DNA from: a bacterium
Lineage (GTDB): Bacteria; Bacillota; Clostridia; Oscillospirales; Acutalibacteraceae
Reading direction: 5' to 3'
Assembly: GCA_020626545.1 (NCBI GenBank)
Contig: JAHKZS010000215.1
Location: 1 to 10,712 of the forward strand
Length of the DNA stretch: 10,712 bases
Part shown: in pieces, positions 1 through 6,598 of the stretch
How positions within the stretch are numbered: the stretch's first letter is position 1
Layout: each line of letters starts with the position of its first letter
Position numbers and translations under genes: made by a program
The notes under the pieces: model-generated
What the model was told of the DNA's origin: nothing
The model's input: the letters and a program-made list of their open reading frames with translations, nothing else
Database searches by the model: none

Positions 1-15
1 AATTGCAGTACAAAT

Positions 16-50
16 CCCCTGTCCAATTTAGAATTGAACAGGGGTTTTAT
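16..50 (+). terminator. Intrinsic terminator, probably of a plus-strand gene left of the window
   Basis: CCCCTGT at 16-22 pairs with ACAGGGG at 38-44, and CAATT at 24-28 pairs with AATTG at 32-36. This makes a 12-pair stem with one C/A mismatch and a 3-nt loop. The plus-strand 3' side continues into TTTTATT and further T-rich sequence, which fits rho-independent termination of a plus-strand transcript entering from the left. Read on the minus strand the hairpin follows the lipoprotein stop codon but is trailed only by ATTTGT, so it may terminate weakly in that direction too. Confidence 0.7.
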
Positions 51-70
51 TAATTGTTCTTTTTTATTGT

Positions 71-736
71 CTACTTTCGCTTGACAGATTCATATGAAAG
101 GAGCTTTTTTCTATTAGTATCGTTGTTTTTATAATAACTTCCGTCGTTACCGGCGAGTTTACTCTTATAGCCTTTATAGTCGGGAGCTTTGACGGCTGAG
201 CCGTTTTGAATCATATAGGTGTATTTAGCGGAGAGCTTGTCGTTTTCCTCAACGCCCATATAACCGAAAATTCTGTTCTTTTTCTCAGCGTAAGCCATCG
301 AGCCGTACATACCGTATTTTCCTACTTTTGAGAGCTTGCCGTTATAAACAGTGTATAAAGCCGTTCTGTCAGCGTGTGCGTAACCGTTAAAGCATACAAG
401 CTCCGGGATATCGTTCTCATCTACGTAAATAAGCTCGAAATATTTATATCCCTTACTCTTTAATAAGCTTGAATAAAGAGTTTTATAACCTGTCGCCGCT
501 TTAGGAGCCGCCGCCTTAGTGTTCTTTTCACTTGTTTTTATGGTAGGTTCTTCGGCTTTAGCTATGGTAGAAGCTTCGGCTGTGGTCGTTTCCTCGACTG
601 TAGTTTTCTGAGCCTGAGTAGTTTCCTGAGCCTGAGTAGCTTCGGGTTCAGATTCTGTCGTAACGCTTATACTGCACGCCGAAAAACTCAGCGCTGTTAT
701 AACAGCAAGCATAATTGATAAAACTGTAAGTTTCAT
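71..736 (-). CDS. Secreted lipoprotein with Thr/Glu/Ala-rich linker and unknown C-terminal domain
   Basis: 221 aa. Residues 1-20 form a signal peptide (Lys2, hydrophobic core) ending in FSAC, so Cys21 is the probable lipidated residue and the protein is expected on the outer face of the membrane. Residues 22-82 are a low-complexity Thr/Glu/Ala/Gln/Lys linker containing a tandem hexapeptide E-[A/T]-T-Q-A-Q. The globular part (about 83-221) is rich in Tyr, Lys and Gly and includes YVDENDIPELV (104-114), similar to the acidic D-x-[DN]-x-x-x-x-E-L segments of many clostridial surface proteins; whether it binds calcium is not shown. The ATG at 734-736 is preceded by GGAGGT (742-747) at good spacing. 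It lies 56 bp downstream of the malic enzyme gene with no terminator between, so co-transcription is possible. I cannot assign a specific function; the signal peptide and lipobox are the firm part. Confidence 0.85.
   Translation of the reverse strand: MKLTVLSIMLAVITALSFSACSISVTTESEPEATQAQETTQAQKTTVEETTTAEASTIAKAEEPTIKTSEKNTKAAAPKAATGYKTLYSSLLKSKGYKYFELIYVDENDIPELVCFNGYAHADRTALYTVYNGKLSKVGKYGMYGSMAYAEKKNRIFGYMGVEENDKLSAKYTYMIQNGSAVKAPDYKGYKSKLAGNDGSYYKNNDTNRKKLLSYESVKRK
608..643 (-). repeat. Two tandem 18-bp units inside the lipoprotein linker
   Basis: Two adjacent 18-bp units (608-625 and 626-643) differ at one base. On the minus strand they encode EATQAQ and ETTQAQ. The next 18 bp (590-607) look like a decayed third copy. 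The unit keeps the reading frame, so copy-number change would lengthen or shorten the linker without disrupting the protein. Confidence 0.8.
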
Positions 737-792
737 ATTTTACCTCCGTTTTTTCTTTATTATATTTATAGTAGTTAAGTATTTATCATTAA

Positions 793-1965
793 TTACTTTC
801 TCGCAACGCCTGTATCTCTCGCGGCTTTTATTACGGCTTTAGCTACGGCTTGTCCGACGCGTTTGTCGGTAGCCTCGGGGATTATGTACTCAGGTGATAA
901 TTTATCGTCGGAAACAAGCTCGGCTATAGCGTATGACGCGGCGACTTTCATTTTCTCGTTAATCTCGCTCGCTCTGCAATCGAGCGCTCCTCTGAATATT
1001 CCGGGGAAGCATAGAACGTTGTTAATCTGGTTCGGGAAGTCCGAACGTCCCGTGCCTACTACCGCGGCGCCCGCTTCCTTAGCTAAATCGGGCATTATTT
1101 CGGGAGTAGGGTTAGCCATAGCGAAAACTATCGGATTATCTGCCATCGACTTTATCATATCCTGAGTTACAATTTTAGGAGCCGATACGCCTAAAAATAC
1201 GTCGGCACCCTTAATCGCGTCCTTTAAAAGACCTTTTTGGTGTTCGCGATTTGTTATAGTTGCCATATAAGCCTGCTCGGAATTTAAACTCTCGTCACCC
1301 TCGCAGATTATACCTCGGCTGTTCACCATAGTTATATTCTTTACGCCTATATTCATAATATGTTTGGCAATAGCGATACCCGCTGAACCCGCTCCGCTTA
1401 TTACGATTTTAATATCCTCAATCTTCTTGTTTACGATTTTAAGAGCGTTCATAAGCGCGGCGGCTACGATTACAGCTGTTCCGTGTTGATCGTCGTGGAA
1501 TACGGGAATATCGCATACTTCCTTAAGCTTTCTCTCTATTTCAAAACATCTCGGCGCTGCGATGTCCTCTAAGTTAATTCCGCCGAAGCTTCCGCTTATA
1601 AGGTAAATTGTTCGAGCGATTTCGTCTACATCCTTACTTCTAACGCAGATAGGGAACGCGTCTACGTCGGCGAACTCCTTAAAGAGAGAGCATTTACCCT
1701 CCATAACAGGCATACCCGCCTCCGGACCTATATCGCCTAAACCGAGTACGGCTGTGCCGTCGGTTACTACGGCAACTAAGTTGTTCCTGCGGGTTAACTC
1801 GAAGCTCTTTTCATAGTCCTTGTTAATTTCGATACACGGCTCCGCAACGCCCGGGGTATAGGCTAGGGCGAGTTCTTCGCTTGTGTTAATCGGAACTCTC
1901 GATACAACCTCGATTTTTCCGTTCCATTCGTAATGTTTCTTTAAACTTTCCTGTCTTATGTCCAT
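793..1965 (-). CDS. NAD(P)-dependent malic enzyme (oxaloacetate-decarboxylating)
   Basis: 390 aa, a normal length for the short bacterial malic enzymes. It oxidatively decarboxylates (S)-malate to pyruvate and CO2 in the cytoplasm, giving NADH or NADPH. Visible signatures are YTPGVAEPC (36-44, with the catalytic Tyr36), [15 protein letters not shown] (66-80), the catalytic Lys91 in VMEGK, metal-binding acidic residues in NLEDIAAPR (131-139) and [11 protein letters not shown] (154-164), the Rossmann loop GAGSAG (191-196), and ANPTPEI (284-290) and SDFPNQINN (308-316) near the active site. All key residues appear intact. The ATG at 1963-1965 has AGGAGT (1972-1977) upstream, and a sigma-A promoter lies at 1997-2025. 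I cannot decide NAD versus NADP preference by eye, so no symbol is given. The lipoprotein gene follows downstream on the same strand. Codon use resembles the neighbours. Confidence 0.95.
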   Translation of the reverse strand: MDIRQESLKKHYEWNGKIEVVSRVPINTSEELALAYTPGVAEPCIEINKDYEKSFELTRRNNLVAVVTDGTAVLGLGDIGPEAGMPVMEGKCSLFKEFADVDAFPICVRSKDVDEIARTIYLISGSFGGINLEDIAAPRCFEIERKLKEVCDIPVFHDDQHGTAVIVAAALMNALKIVNKKIEDIKIVISGAGSAGIAIAKHIMNIGVKNITMVNSRGIICEGDESLNSEQAYMATITNREHQKGLLKDAIKGADVFLGVSAPKIVTQDMIKSMADNPIVFAMANPTPEIMPDLAKEAGAAVVGTGRSDFPNQINNVLCFPGIFRGALDCRASEINEKMKVAASYAIAELVSDDKLSPEYIIPEATDKRVGQAVAKAVIKAARDTGVARK

Positions 1966-1996
1966 AATCTTACTCCTTTATAAAATTCCAAGCCCT

Positions 1997-2025
1997 ATTA
2001 TACATTTATTTTAAGATAAGTTCAA
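1997..2025 (-). promoter_or_regulatory. Sigma-A promoter of the malic enzyme gene
   Basis: On the minus strand TTGAAC (2020-2025) is followed by a 17-bp spacer and a perfect TATAAT (1997-2002). Transcription would start near 1990, leaving a short leader of about 25 nt that carries the SD at 1972-1977. No riboswitch or leader structure fits in that space. Confidence 0.8.
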
Positions 2026-2036
2026 GTTTTTTCTAT

Positions 2037-2065
2037 TTGACATTTTTTATAAATTGGATTAAAAT
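2037..2065 (+). promoter_or_regulatory. Sigma-A promoter of rnpB
   Basis: A perfect TTGACA (2037-2042), a 17-bp spacer, and TAAAAT (2060-2065). The expected start about 6 nt downstream coincides with the first base of the P1 helix at 2071, so promoter and RNA end support each other. It is back to back with the malic enzyme promoter; the two -35 boxes are 11 bp apart. Confidence 0.85.
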
Positions 2066-2070
2066 ACTAT

Positions 2071-2416
2071 CGCGAGTAAATTGAACAGTCGCGGAATTAT
2101 CTCGAAAGGGATTTTTCCGAGGAAAGTCCGGGCTCCATAGAGCGATAACAACGGCTAACAGCCGCCGAGGGCGACCTTAGGGATAGTGCAACAGAAAATA
2201 ACCGCCGTTTTTTTACGGTAAGGATGGAAAGGTGAGGTAAGAGCTCACCGCCGGGATGGAGACTACCCCGGCGTGTAAACCCTGTTTGGAGCAACACCGC
2301 GGAGGGAAATATTGTCTGCTCGACATTCCCGTGGAGGTGGCGTTGAGCAAGCTGGTAACGGCTTGCCAAGATAGATGACTGTTCACGACAGAACCCGGCT
2401 TATAGATTTAGTCGCG
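2071..2416 (+). ncRNA. rnpB: RNase P RNA, bacterial class A
   Basis: This is the catalytic RNA that removes 5' leaders from tRNA precursors. The diagnostic 5' core GAGGAAAGTCCGGGCTCCAT lies at 2119-2138, AGTGCAACAGAAAATA at 2185-2200, the P12-type hairpin GGTGAGGTAAGAGCTCACC at 2231-2249, and the 3' core with GACAGAACCCGGCTTAT at about 2387-2403. The ends are set by helix P1: CGCGAGTAAAT (2071-2081) pairs with ATTTAGTCGCG (2406-2416) with a single G/G mismatch. The order and wording of the conserved blocks follow the E. coli-like class A, as expected in Clostridia, not the Bacillus class B. Length is about 346 nt. An apparent 90-codon minus-strand frame at 2097-2369 lies entirely inside this RNA and is not a gene. 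Confidence 0.97.
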
Positions 2417-2422
2417 TATATG

Positions 2423-2453
2423 AAAAAGGCTTCCGAGAAAGGAAGCCTTTTTT
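2423..2453. terminator. Bidirectional intrinsic terminator shared by rnpB and the flavoprotein operon
   Basis: AAAAAGGCTTCC (2423-2434), loop GAGAAA, then GGAAGCC followed by six T (2441-2453). The stem is perfect and flanked by A-run and T-run, so it reads as a terminator on both strands. On the plus strand it ends rnpB, starting 7 nt after helix P1. On the minus strand it is the first good terminator after the flavoprotein operon, which stops at 2534. Confidence 0.9.
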
Positions 2454-2475
2454 AGTTGAGAGTGGATAGTGGTTG

Positions 2476-2530
2476 CCATCCTGAGCAAAAACGCCGCAGG
2501 AGTTGAAGTCGAAGGATCTTATAGATCTTT
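2476..2530. repeat. Candidate interspersed repeat (CATCCTGAGC...GTCGAAGGATCTT type)
   Basis: The 80-bp gap between the rnpB terminator and the flavoprotein stop codon holds CATCCTGAGC (2477-2486) and GAAGTCGAAGGATCTT (2505-2520), whose ends ATCCT and AGGAT are complementary. I recall similar CATCCTGAGCG...CGAAGGATCT sequences as frequent intergenic repeats in gut Clostridia. The adjoining GATCTTATAGATC (2515-2527) is an imperfect dyad. There is no second copy in this window, so repeat status comes from recall and would need a genome search. Confidence 0.4.
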
Positions 2531-2533
2531 AAG

Positions 2534-4111
2534 TTATTTAATTATCTTCTCAGCGCATTTAATTCCGTCTACCGCGGCGGATATTATTCCTCCAGCGTAT
2601 CCGGCTCCTTCACCACAAGGGTAAAGCCCCTTTATCGATAACGATTGCATACTTTCTCTGTCACGTAAAATCCTTACAGGCGACGAGCTTCTCGTTTCGG
2701 GAGCTGTTAGTATCGCGTCGGGGTGTGAAAACCCGTCGAGATAACGGTTCATAGCGGTTATAGCCTCCCGCATACTGTCGGTTATGTAACTCGGCAGGAA
2801 GTTGTCCATCTTCGAGAATTCATATCCTCGTTTATAGCTGGGGAAGACCTCGCCGAGAGCGGTTGTATTTCGGTTATTTAAAAAGTCCTCAACTCTCTGG
2901 ACGGGAGCTTTATAATTTCCACTGCCGAATTTAAAGGCGGCTTTTTCTATTTTACGCTGATATTCAATTCCCGCGAGAACATTTTCGCTGCCGAAATCTT
3001 CGGGAAATACTGATACTAACAGAGCTGAGTTTGAGTTAGTTGCCTTTCGGTTAAACTTACTCATTCCGTTTGTACAAATCATGCCGGGTTCGCTCGCCGC
3101 GGGCACAACCTCTCCACCGGGACACATACAGAATGTGTACGCTCCCCGTCCATTTTTAGTCTTTACGTTGAGCTTATACGGAGCCGAGCCTATACGTTCG
3201 TTACCTGCGAATTTTCCAAATTGGCTTTTGTCGATATTTTCCCTTAAATGTTCAATTCTAGCTCCTACGGAGAACGGCTTTTGCTCCATTAAAATATCGT
3301 TGTTAAAGAGCATTTCCATTGTATCTCTGGAGCTGTGACCTATAGCTAGGATTATGTTTTCTGTTTCTATAATCTCGCTGTCAGTTAACGCGGCTGTTAT
3401 TTTTCCGTCTTTTGTTTTATATCCTGTAAATTTAGTGTTAAATCGGACTTCTCCGCCGAGATTTATAATATGTTCTCGGATATTTTTAACTACATATCTA
3501 AGGTTATCAGTGCCGATATGCGGTTTTGCGTTGTAAAGAATTTCCTCGGGAGCTCCGTGGTTTACGAATTCAATTAGGACTTTTCTCGCCCGAGGATCTT
3601 TGGTACCTGTGTTGAGCTTACCGTCGGAGAATGTACCCGCTCCGCCCTCGCCGAACTGAATGTTCGATCTAGTGTCAAGCTTACCTGTTTTGATAAAATT
3701 GTTTATATCTTCAACACGACTGTCGCAATCCTTGCCTTGTTCTAATATAATCGGCTTTGCTCCTGCCATAGCGAGTATTAATCCCGCAAACATTCCCGCG
3801 GGTCCGAAGCCTACGATTACAGGACGGGTATTTAGTCTTTTACTCTCGGGAAGCTTGTACTCGTAGGGCGTAGTAATATTAGCCTTATTTGACTTAGCTT
3901 TCGATATAACACGGTTTTCGTCGGAATTGAGGTATACGTCTACCGCCGCTAAAAAATGCACGTCGTTCTTTTTACGGGCGTCTATCGAACGTCTGAACAG
4001 CGACATTTTTTCAATCGACTTTTCATTTATTCTAAGTTCTTTTGAGACTTTCGCTCTGATAGTTTTGTCGGTATAATCGATCGGAAGTCTGATATTATTA
4101 ATTCTGATCAT
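2534..4111 (-). CDS. FAD-dependent dehydrogenase-like protein, COG2509 family
   Basis: 525 aa. Residues 1-75 form a small N-terminal domain typical of the family. A classical dinucleotide-binding segment follows, VIVGFGPAGMFAGL (98-111) with the acidic LEQG (123-126) ending the second strand. Family landmarks are GEGGAGTFSDGKLNT (154-168), AYTFCMCPGGEVV (324-336), APETRSSSPVRI (470-481) and the C-terminal FAD loop YPCGEGAGYAGGI (497-509). It is a predicted cytoplasmic FAD oxidoreductase; substrate and electron partner are unknown. Its ATG overlaps the stop of the upstream flavoprotein gene as ATGA (4108-4111), a hallmark of translational coupling. GGGTGA in the end of that upstream gene can act as SD. 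Length and motifs are complete. Family assignment is confident; a precise activity is not claimed. Confidence 0.9.
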   Translation of the reverse strand: MIRINNIRLPIDYTDKTIRAKVSKELRINEKSIEKMSLFRRSIDARKKNDVHFLAAVDVYLNSDENRVISKAKSNKANITTPYEYKLPESKRLNTRPVIVGFGPAGMFAGLILAMAGAKPIILEQGKDCDSRVEDINNFIKTGKLDTRSNIQFGEGGAGTFSDGKLNTGTKDPRARKVLIEFVNHGAPEEILYNAKPHIGTDNLRYVVKNIREHIINLGGEVRFNTKFTGYKTKDGKITAALTDSEIIETENIILAIGHSSRDTMEMLFNNDILMEQKPFSVGARIEHLRENIDKSQFGKFAGNERIGSAPYKLNVKTKNGRGAYTFCMCPGGEVVPAASEPGMICTNGMSKFNRKATNSNSALLVSVFPEDFGSENVLAGIEYQRKIEKAAFKFGSGNYKAPVQRVEDFLNNRNTTALGEVFPSYKRGYEFSKMDNFLPSYITDSMREAITAMNRYLDGFSHPDAILTAPETRSSSPVRILRDRESMQSLSIKGLYPCGEGAGYAGGIISAAVDGIKCAEKIIK

Positions 4112-5331
4112 AAGCTTTCACCCGCGATAATTCCGCTTGAAAATGCAAAATTTAGGTTAAATCCTCCGCAATCTCCGACTATATCTACAGCCTCGCCGCA
4201 GATGTAGAGGTCTTTAATCTTCTTACTTTCCATAGTTTTAGGTTCAATTTCTAAACCGTTAACTCCGCCTGAACATACCTGAGCCTTGTCAAAGCTTGTT
4301 GGTTTTTCAACCTTAAATTTCCAGTCGTAAATTGTATCGCAGATATTTTCGATGTCTTCCTTTTTAAGAGTGAATATAGGATCGTTTAACTTTTTTATGC
4401 CTGAGCATTTCAGTATTGCGATTCCGAGTTTGTTTATAAACATTCCATCTAAAAATCTTAGAATCTCACGGTTTTTAAAGCGTTGAGCGTTGATTTTAAG
4501 AACATGAAGAAGTTGTCCGTAGTTTTCATTATACGGACTTATATTCAGACTTATTATCGGATTTTTGAGACTTTTAATTTTTACGCTGAGATTGAATATA
4601 CAAATTCCCGAGAGCGAGTTTTCTGTAAACTGTATTTCTCCGTTTTCGGATTTAATAAATTCATCGCCGTCGAATAACGCGACTGAGCCTTTTTGCCTTA
4701 CGCCTTTAATCGAAGGCATTATGGTGTTATCTTTTACTTTCAAAGGACATAAAGCGGGGGATAGAGGTTCGATTTTATGACCGAGCATTTCGAGCAAATT
4801 TATTCCGCTGTTATCCGAGCCCAGCTTTGGTGAAGCGGGAGAGCCTGTGGAAATTACAAGCTTGTCACAACTGAATTTTTTTTCTTCGGTTTTTACAATA
4901 AATACGTCTTTCTTTTCGATAGAGGTAACTTTGGTATCACAAATAACATCAATTCCGAGTTCGATAAGCCTGAACCGCAGTATGTCCAAAACAGTACCCG
5001 CGTGGTTGGAATATGGATATACTCTGTTTTCGCTGTCGCAGTAAGTTACGAGTCCGAGCTTAGAAAATTCCTCGCCGAGCTTAACTACAGAACATTTCTT
5101 AAATAAGGCGCTGAGGTTGTTTTTAAAACTTCCGCTGTATTTTTCAACATCGTCAGCGTCTAGGTTAAAGAGATTACATCTTCCATTACCCGTGGATAGA
5201 AGTTTTCGGCCTATTCTGTTTTGTTTTTCGAGTATAGCGACTGTTTTATCGGGATTAGTGTCCTTAGCTTTTATAGCGCAGATTATTCCCGAAGCTCCGC
5301 CGCCGATAATAATAATATCTTTTTTTGTCAT
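4108..5331 (-). CDS. HI0933/YhiN-family FAD flavoprotein (COG2081, BaiN-like)
   Basis: 407 aa from the start chosen here. GGGASG (10-15) binds the FAD ADP moiety, with LEKQ (34-37) at the end of strand 2. TGNGRCNL (47-54) is the family signature; RVYPYS (103-108), AQVCSGGV (350-357), CGEAVD (378-383) and the terminal GDCGGFNLNFAFSSG (386-400) complete it. It is a cytoplasmic flavoprotein. The family includes BaiN, reported to reduce bile-acid intermediates in gut Clostridia, but the family is very widespread and no other bai gene is present, so that activity is not inferred. Two in-frame ATGs exist. The one at 5337 leaves only 3 nt to the AAAGG SD (5341-5345), whereas the one at 5331 leaves 9 nt, so 5331 is preferred. 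The gene is first in an operon with the COG2509 gene, overlapping it by 4 nt. Confidence 0.9.
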   Translation of the reverse strand: MTKKDIIIIGGGASGIICAIKAKDTNPDKTVAILEKQNRIGRKLLSTGNGRCNLFNLDADDVEKYSGSFKNNLSALFKKCSVVKLGEEFSKLGLVTYCDSENRVYPYSNHAGTVLDILRFRLIELGIDVICDTKVTSIEKKDVFIVKTEEKKFSCDKLVISTGSPASPKLGSDNSGINLLEMLGHKIEPLSPALCPLKVKDNTIMPSIKGVRQKGSVALFDGDEFIKSENGEIQFTENSLSGICIFNLSVKIKSLKNPIISLNISPYNENYGQLLHVLKINAQRFKNREILRFLDGMFINKLGIAILKCSGIKKLNDPIFTLKKEDIENICDTIYDWKFKVEKPTSFDKAQVCSGGVNGLEIEPKTMESKKIKDLYICGEAVDIVGDCGGFNLNFAFSSGIIAGESL

Positions 5332-5352
5332 TTTCATTTACCTTTTTTATTT

Positions 5353-5380
5353 AAAACAAAAGGGCGAAATTAATTCGCCC
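5353..5380 (-). terminator. Hairpin plus T-run in the leader of the flavoprotein operon
   Basis: GGGCGAA (5362-5368) pairs with TTCGCCC (5374-5380) around a 5-nt loop. Read on the minus strand the hairpin is followed by TTTTGTTTT (5353-5361). It can end transcripts of the export-protein gene, which stops at 5483. It sits only about 20 bp before the flavoprotein start at 5331, too little for a full promoter downstream of it, so flavoprotein mRNA must cross it. It is therefore either a leaky terminator or a conditional attenuator. Confidence 0.65.
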
Positions 5381-5411
5381 GTATTTTACTCTATAGGAAA
5401 TTACCTAAAAT

Positions 5412-5427
5412 TTGAATAAATATTCAA
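5412..5427. promoter_or_regulatory. Perfect dyad TTGAATA-AA-TATTCAA, possible operator
   Basis: TTGAATA (5412-5418) and TATTCAA (5421-5427) are perfect inverted 7-bp arms around 2 bp. The site lies between the export gene and the flavoprotein operon, about 80 bp upstream of the latter's start and outside coding sequence. Size and symmetry suit a dimeric regulator, but AT-rich DNA produces such dyads by chance, and no clear -35/-10 pair was found beside it. Confidence 0.3.
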
Positions 5428-5453
5428 GTACAACAATGTTAATATGACTATAC

Positions 5454-5482
5454 GAAAGCGGACGCATTGATTGCGCGCTTTC
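5454..5482 (-). other. Hairpin directly after the export-gene stop codon
   Basis: GAAAGCG (5454-5460) pairs with CGCTTTC (5476-5482) and CGCA (5463-5466) with TGCG (5472-5475), giving 11 pairs with a 2-nt bulge and a 5-nt loop. The hairpin abuts the TAA at 5483-5485. There is no T-run after it on the minus strand, so it is more likely an mRNA 3'-end stabilising or pausing structure than a terminator by itself. Confidence 0.45.
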
Positions 5483-5971
5483 TTACGCCTTATTAAATAT
5501 GGCTCCGAGTGCTCCGAAGAGTCCCATACTCGCGAGAGCCATAATAATTCCCGCTAATATAACTCCTCCCATACAGGCGAGAACGCTCTTTTTAAAGTCT
5601 AAGTCAAGAAAGCTCGCGGCTAAAGTTCCTGTCCAAGCTCCTGTGCCCGGCAGGGGAATACCAACGAATAAGAGCAGTGCGATATAGATTCCCATACCTT
5701 TACCTGATTTACCTTTAAGCTTTTCTCCGCCTTTTTCGCCCTTTTCGTAACAGAAGGTAAAGAATTTTCCTATGTACTTTTTATCCTTACCCCATATAAG
5801 AACTTTTCTCGCGAAAAGGAAGATGATAGGTACAGGCAGCATATTACCTATAATACAGATAATATAACACGCGATCGGGTTAATTCCCATTCCTATTCCG
5901 ACGGGTAAAGCTCCTCGAAGCTCTACTATCGGTACCATTGAAATCAAAAATACTATTAAATAATTAACCAT
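5483..5971 (-). CDS. Small multidrug export family membrane protein (Sm_multidrug_ex, COG2426)
   Basis: 162 aa from the start chosen here. An integral membrane protein with about four or five hydrophobic segments: roughly 2-17, 32-55, 92-108, 110-122 and 132-157. Family landmarks are MVPIVELRGALPVGI (12-26) and the re-entrant-like VGIPLPGTGAWTGTLAAS (103-120); a Lys/Gly-rich loop (about 61-91) lies between the halves. The family name implies drug export, but transport by its members is poorly established. An upstream ATG at 6019 would add 16 residues, but the promoter -10 box (6011-6016) lies inside that extension, and no SD is near it. The ATG at 5969-5971 has GGAG (5977-5980) 5 nt away. It is divergent from the VanZ-like gene. 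Confidence 0.9.
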   Translation of the reverse strand: MVNYLIVFLISMVPIVELRGALPVGIGMGINPIACYIICIIGNMLPVPIIFLFARKVLIWGKDKKYIGKFFTFCYEKGEKGGEKLKGKSGKGMGIYIALLLFVGIPLPGTGAWTGTLAASFLDLDFKKSVLACMGGVILAGIIMALASMGLFGALGAIFNKA

Positions 5972-6010
5972 AATAACTCCATTTATAATTTTAATAAGAT
6001 TATCTAAAAT

Positions 6011-6039
6011 ATTATACATTAGAACTCAATATTTTTCAA
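6011..6039 (-). promoter_or_regulatory. Sigma-A promoter of the small export protein gene
   Basis: Minus strand: TTGAAA (6034-6039), a 17-bp spacer and a perfect TATAAT (6011-6016). The start near 6004 gives a leader of about 33 nt before the ATG at 5971. It decides against the upstream ATG at 6019. Confidence 0.8.
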
Positions 6040-6048
6040 CCTCTGTAA

Positions 6049-6077
6049 TTGACTTTAACTTAAATAAATAGTAAAAT
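6049..6077 (+). promoter_or_regulatory. Sigma-A promoter of the VanZ-like/MATE transcript
   Basis: TTGACT (6049-6054), a 17-bp spacer and TAAAAT (6072-6077). The start near 6084 gives a leader of about 22 nt containing the SD GAGG (6094-6097). It is back to back with the export-gene promoter; the -35 boxes are 9 bp apart. Confidence 0.8.
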
Positions 6078-6105
6078 AGTAAGGATATTTAACGAGGTAA
6101 TTTGT

Positions 6106-6579
6106 ATGAGTAAAAATATTGTAAATAAAAGAAAAACCTTTTTTATAATTATGCTGATTATAACGGGTTTATACATAGCTTTTATATGGTGGCATTCGAC
6201 GATGAATGCTGAAAAATCCGCCACGGAAAGCTTGGCGGTACTTAATTTCTTTAAGAACCTGTTTAAATCTATCGGTATTAACTCTAAATTAACCGACCAC
6301 ATAATCCGTAAATCCGCTCATTTTTGTGAGTTCGCGCTGTTGGGATGTCTTACGACTTGGACTGCTTATGCCAATAACCATAGGATTGTTAAAAATCTGA
6401 TGTCCACCGGCTTTGTATGTTTAGGTACAGCCGTAATAGACGAGCTTGTGCAAATAAGCGCTAAGGGAAGATCTGCTGAGGTCACGGATGTTGCTCTTGA
6501 CTTTTGCGGAGCTGCTACGGGATTTTTAATATTTTTATTTGTATTCTTGATAGTCAGATTGATTAGAAAAGCTAAGTAA
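6106..6579 (+). CDS. VanZ-like membrane protein
   Basis: 157 aa with about four transmembrane segments (roughly 12-28, 74-90, 97-113, 134-153). VanZ-family landmarks are WWHSTM (28-33, at the position of the family's FxxS segment), IRKSAHFCEFALLG (67-80), DELVQ (112-116) and GRSAEVTDVALDFCGAATG (121-139). The prototype VanZ gives low-level teicoplanin resistance by an unknown route; most chromosomal homologues are uncharacterised, so a resistance role is not implied. The ATG at 6106 has GAGG 8 nt upstream and its own sigma-A promoter. The MATE gene follows after about 20 nt (10 nt to its first possible ATG), so the two are very probably co-transcribed. Confidence 0.9.
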   Translation: MSKNIVNKRKTFFIIMLIITGLYIAFIWWHSTMNAEKSATESLAVLNFFKNLFKSIGINSKLTDHIIRKSAHFCEFALLGCLTTWTAYANNHRIVKNLMSTGFVCLGTAVIDELVQISAKGRSAEVTDVALDFCGAATGFLIFLFVFLIVRLIRKAK

Positions 6580-6598
6580 TTGAAAGGATATGAAATTA

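Noticed and set aside
748..792. A separate promoter for the lipoprotein gene
   Set aside because: TATAAT-like sequence is present on the minus strand, but no acceptable -35 box lies 16-18 bp away, so only co-transcription with malic enzyme or a weak promoter can be proposed.
863..1165. A 100-codon plus-strand frame across the malic enzyme gene
   Set aside because: It is antisense to strongly conserved malic enzyme sequence and has no SD; the same reasoning removes the plus-strand frames at 3081-3866, 4483-5419 and 5499-5687 and the minus-strand frames at 6060-6302, 7793-7984, 8955-9257 and 9498-9692.
2097..2369. A 90-codon minus-strand open frame
   Set aside because: It lies wholly inside the RNase P RNA, has no SD or family signature, and its composition follows the conserved RNA structure.
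4108..5331. Bile-acid dehydroxylation gene (BaiN)
   Set aside because: The protein belongs to the same broad family, but the family is found in many bacteria with no bile-acid metabolism and no other bai gene is present here.
5972..6019. N-terminal extension of the export protein from the ATG at 6019
   Set aside because: The -10 box of a near-consensus promoter occupies 6011-6016, there is no SD close to 6019, and a better SD/ATG exists at 5977-5980 / 5969-5971.
6106..6579. Acquired glycopeptide resistance gene
   Set aside because: No vanA/vanB-type partner genes, transposon ends or regulatory pair are nearby; chromosomal VanZ-like proteins are common in Clostridia.
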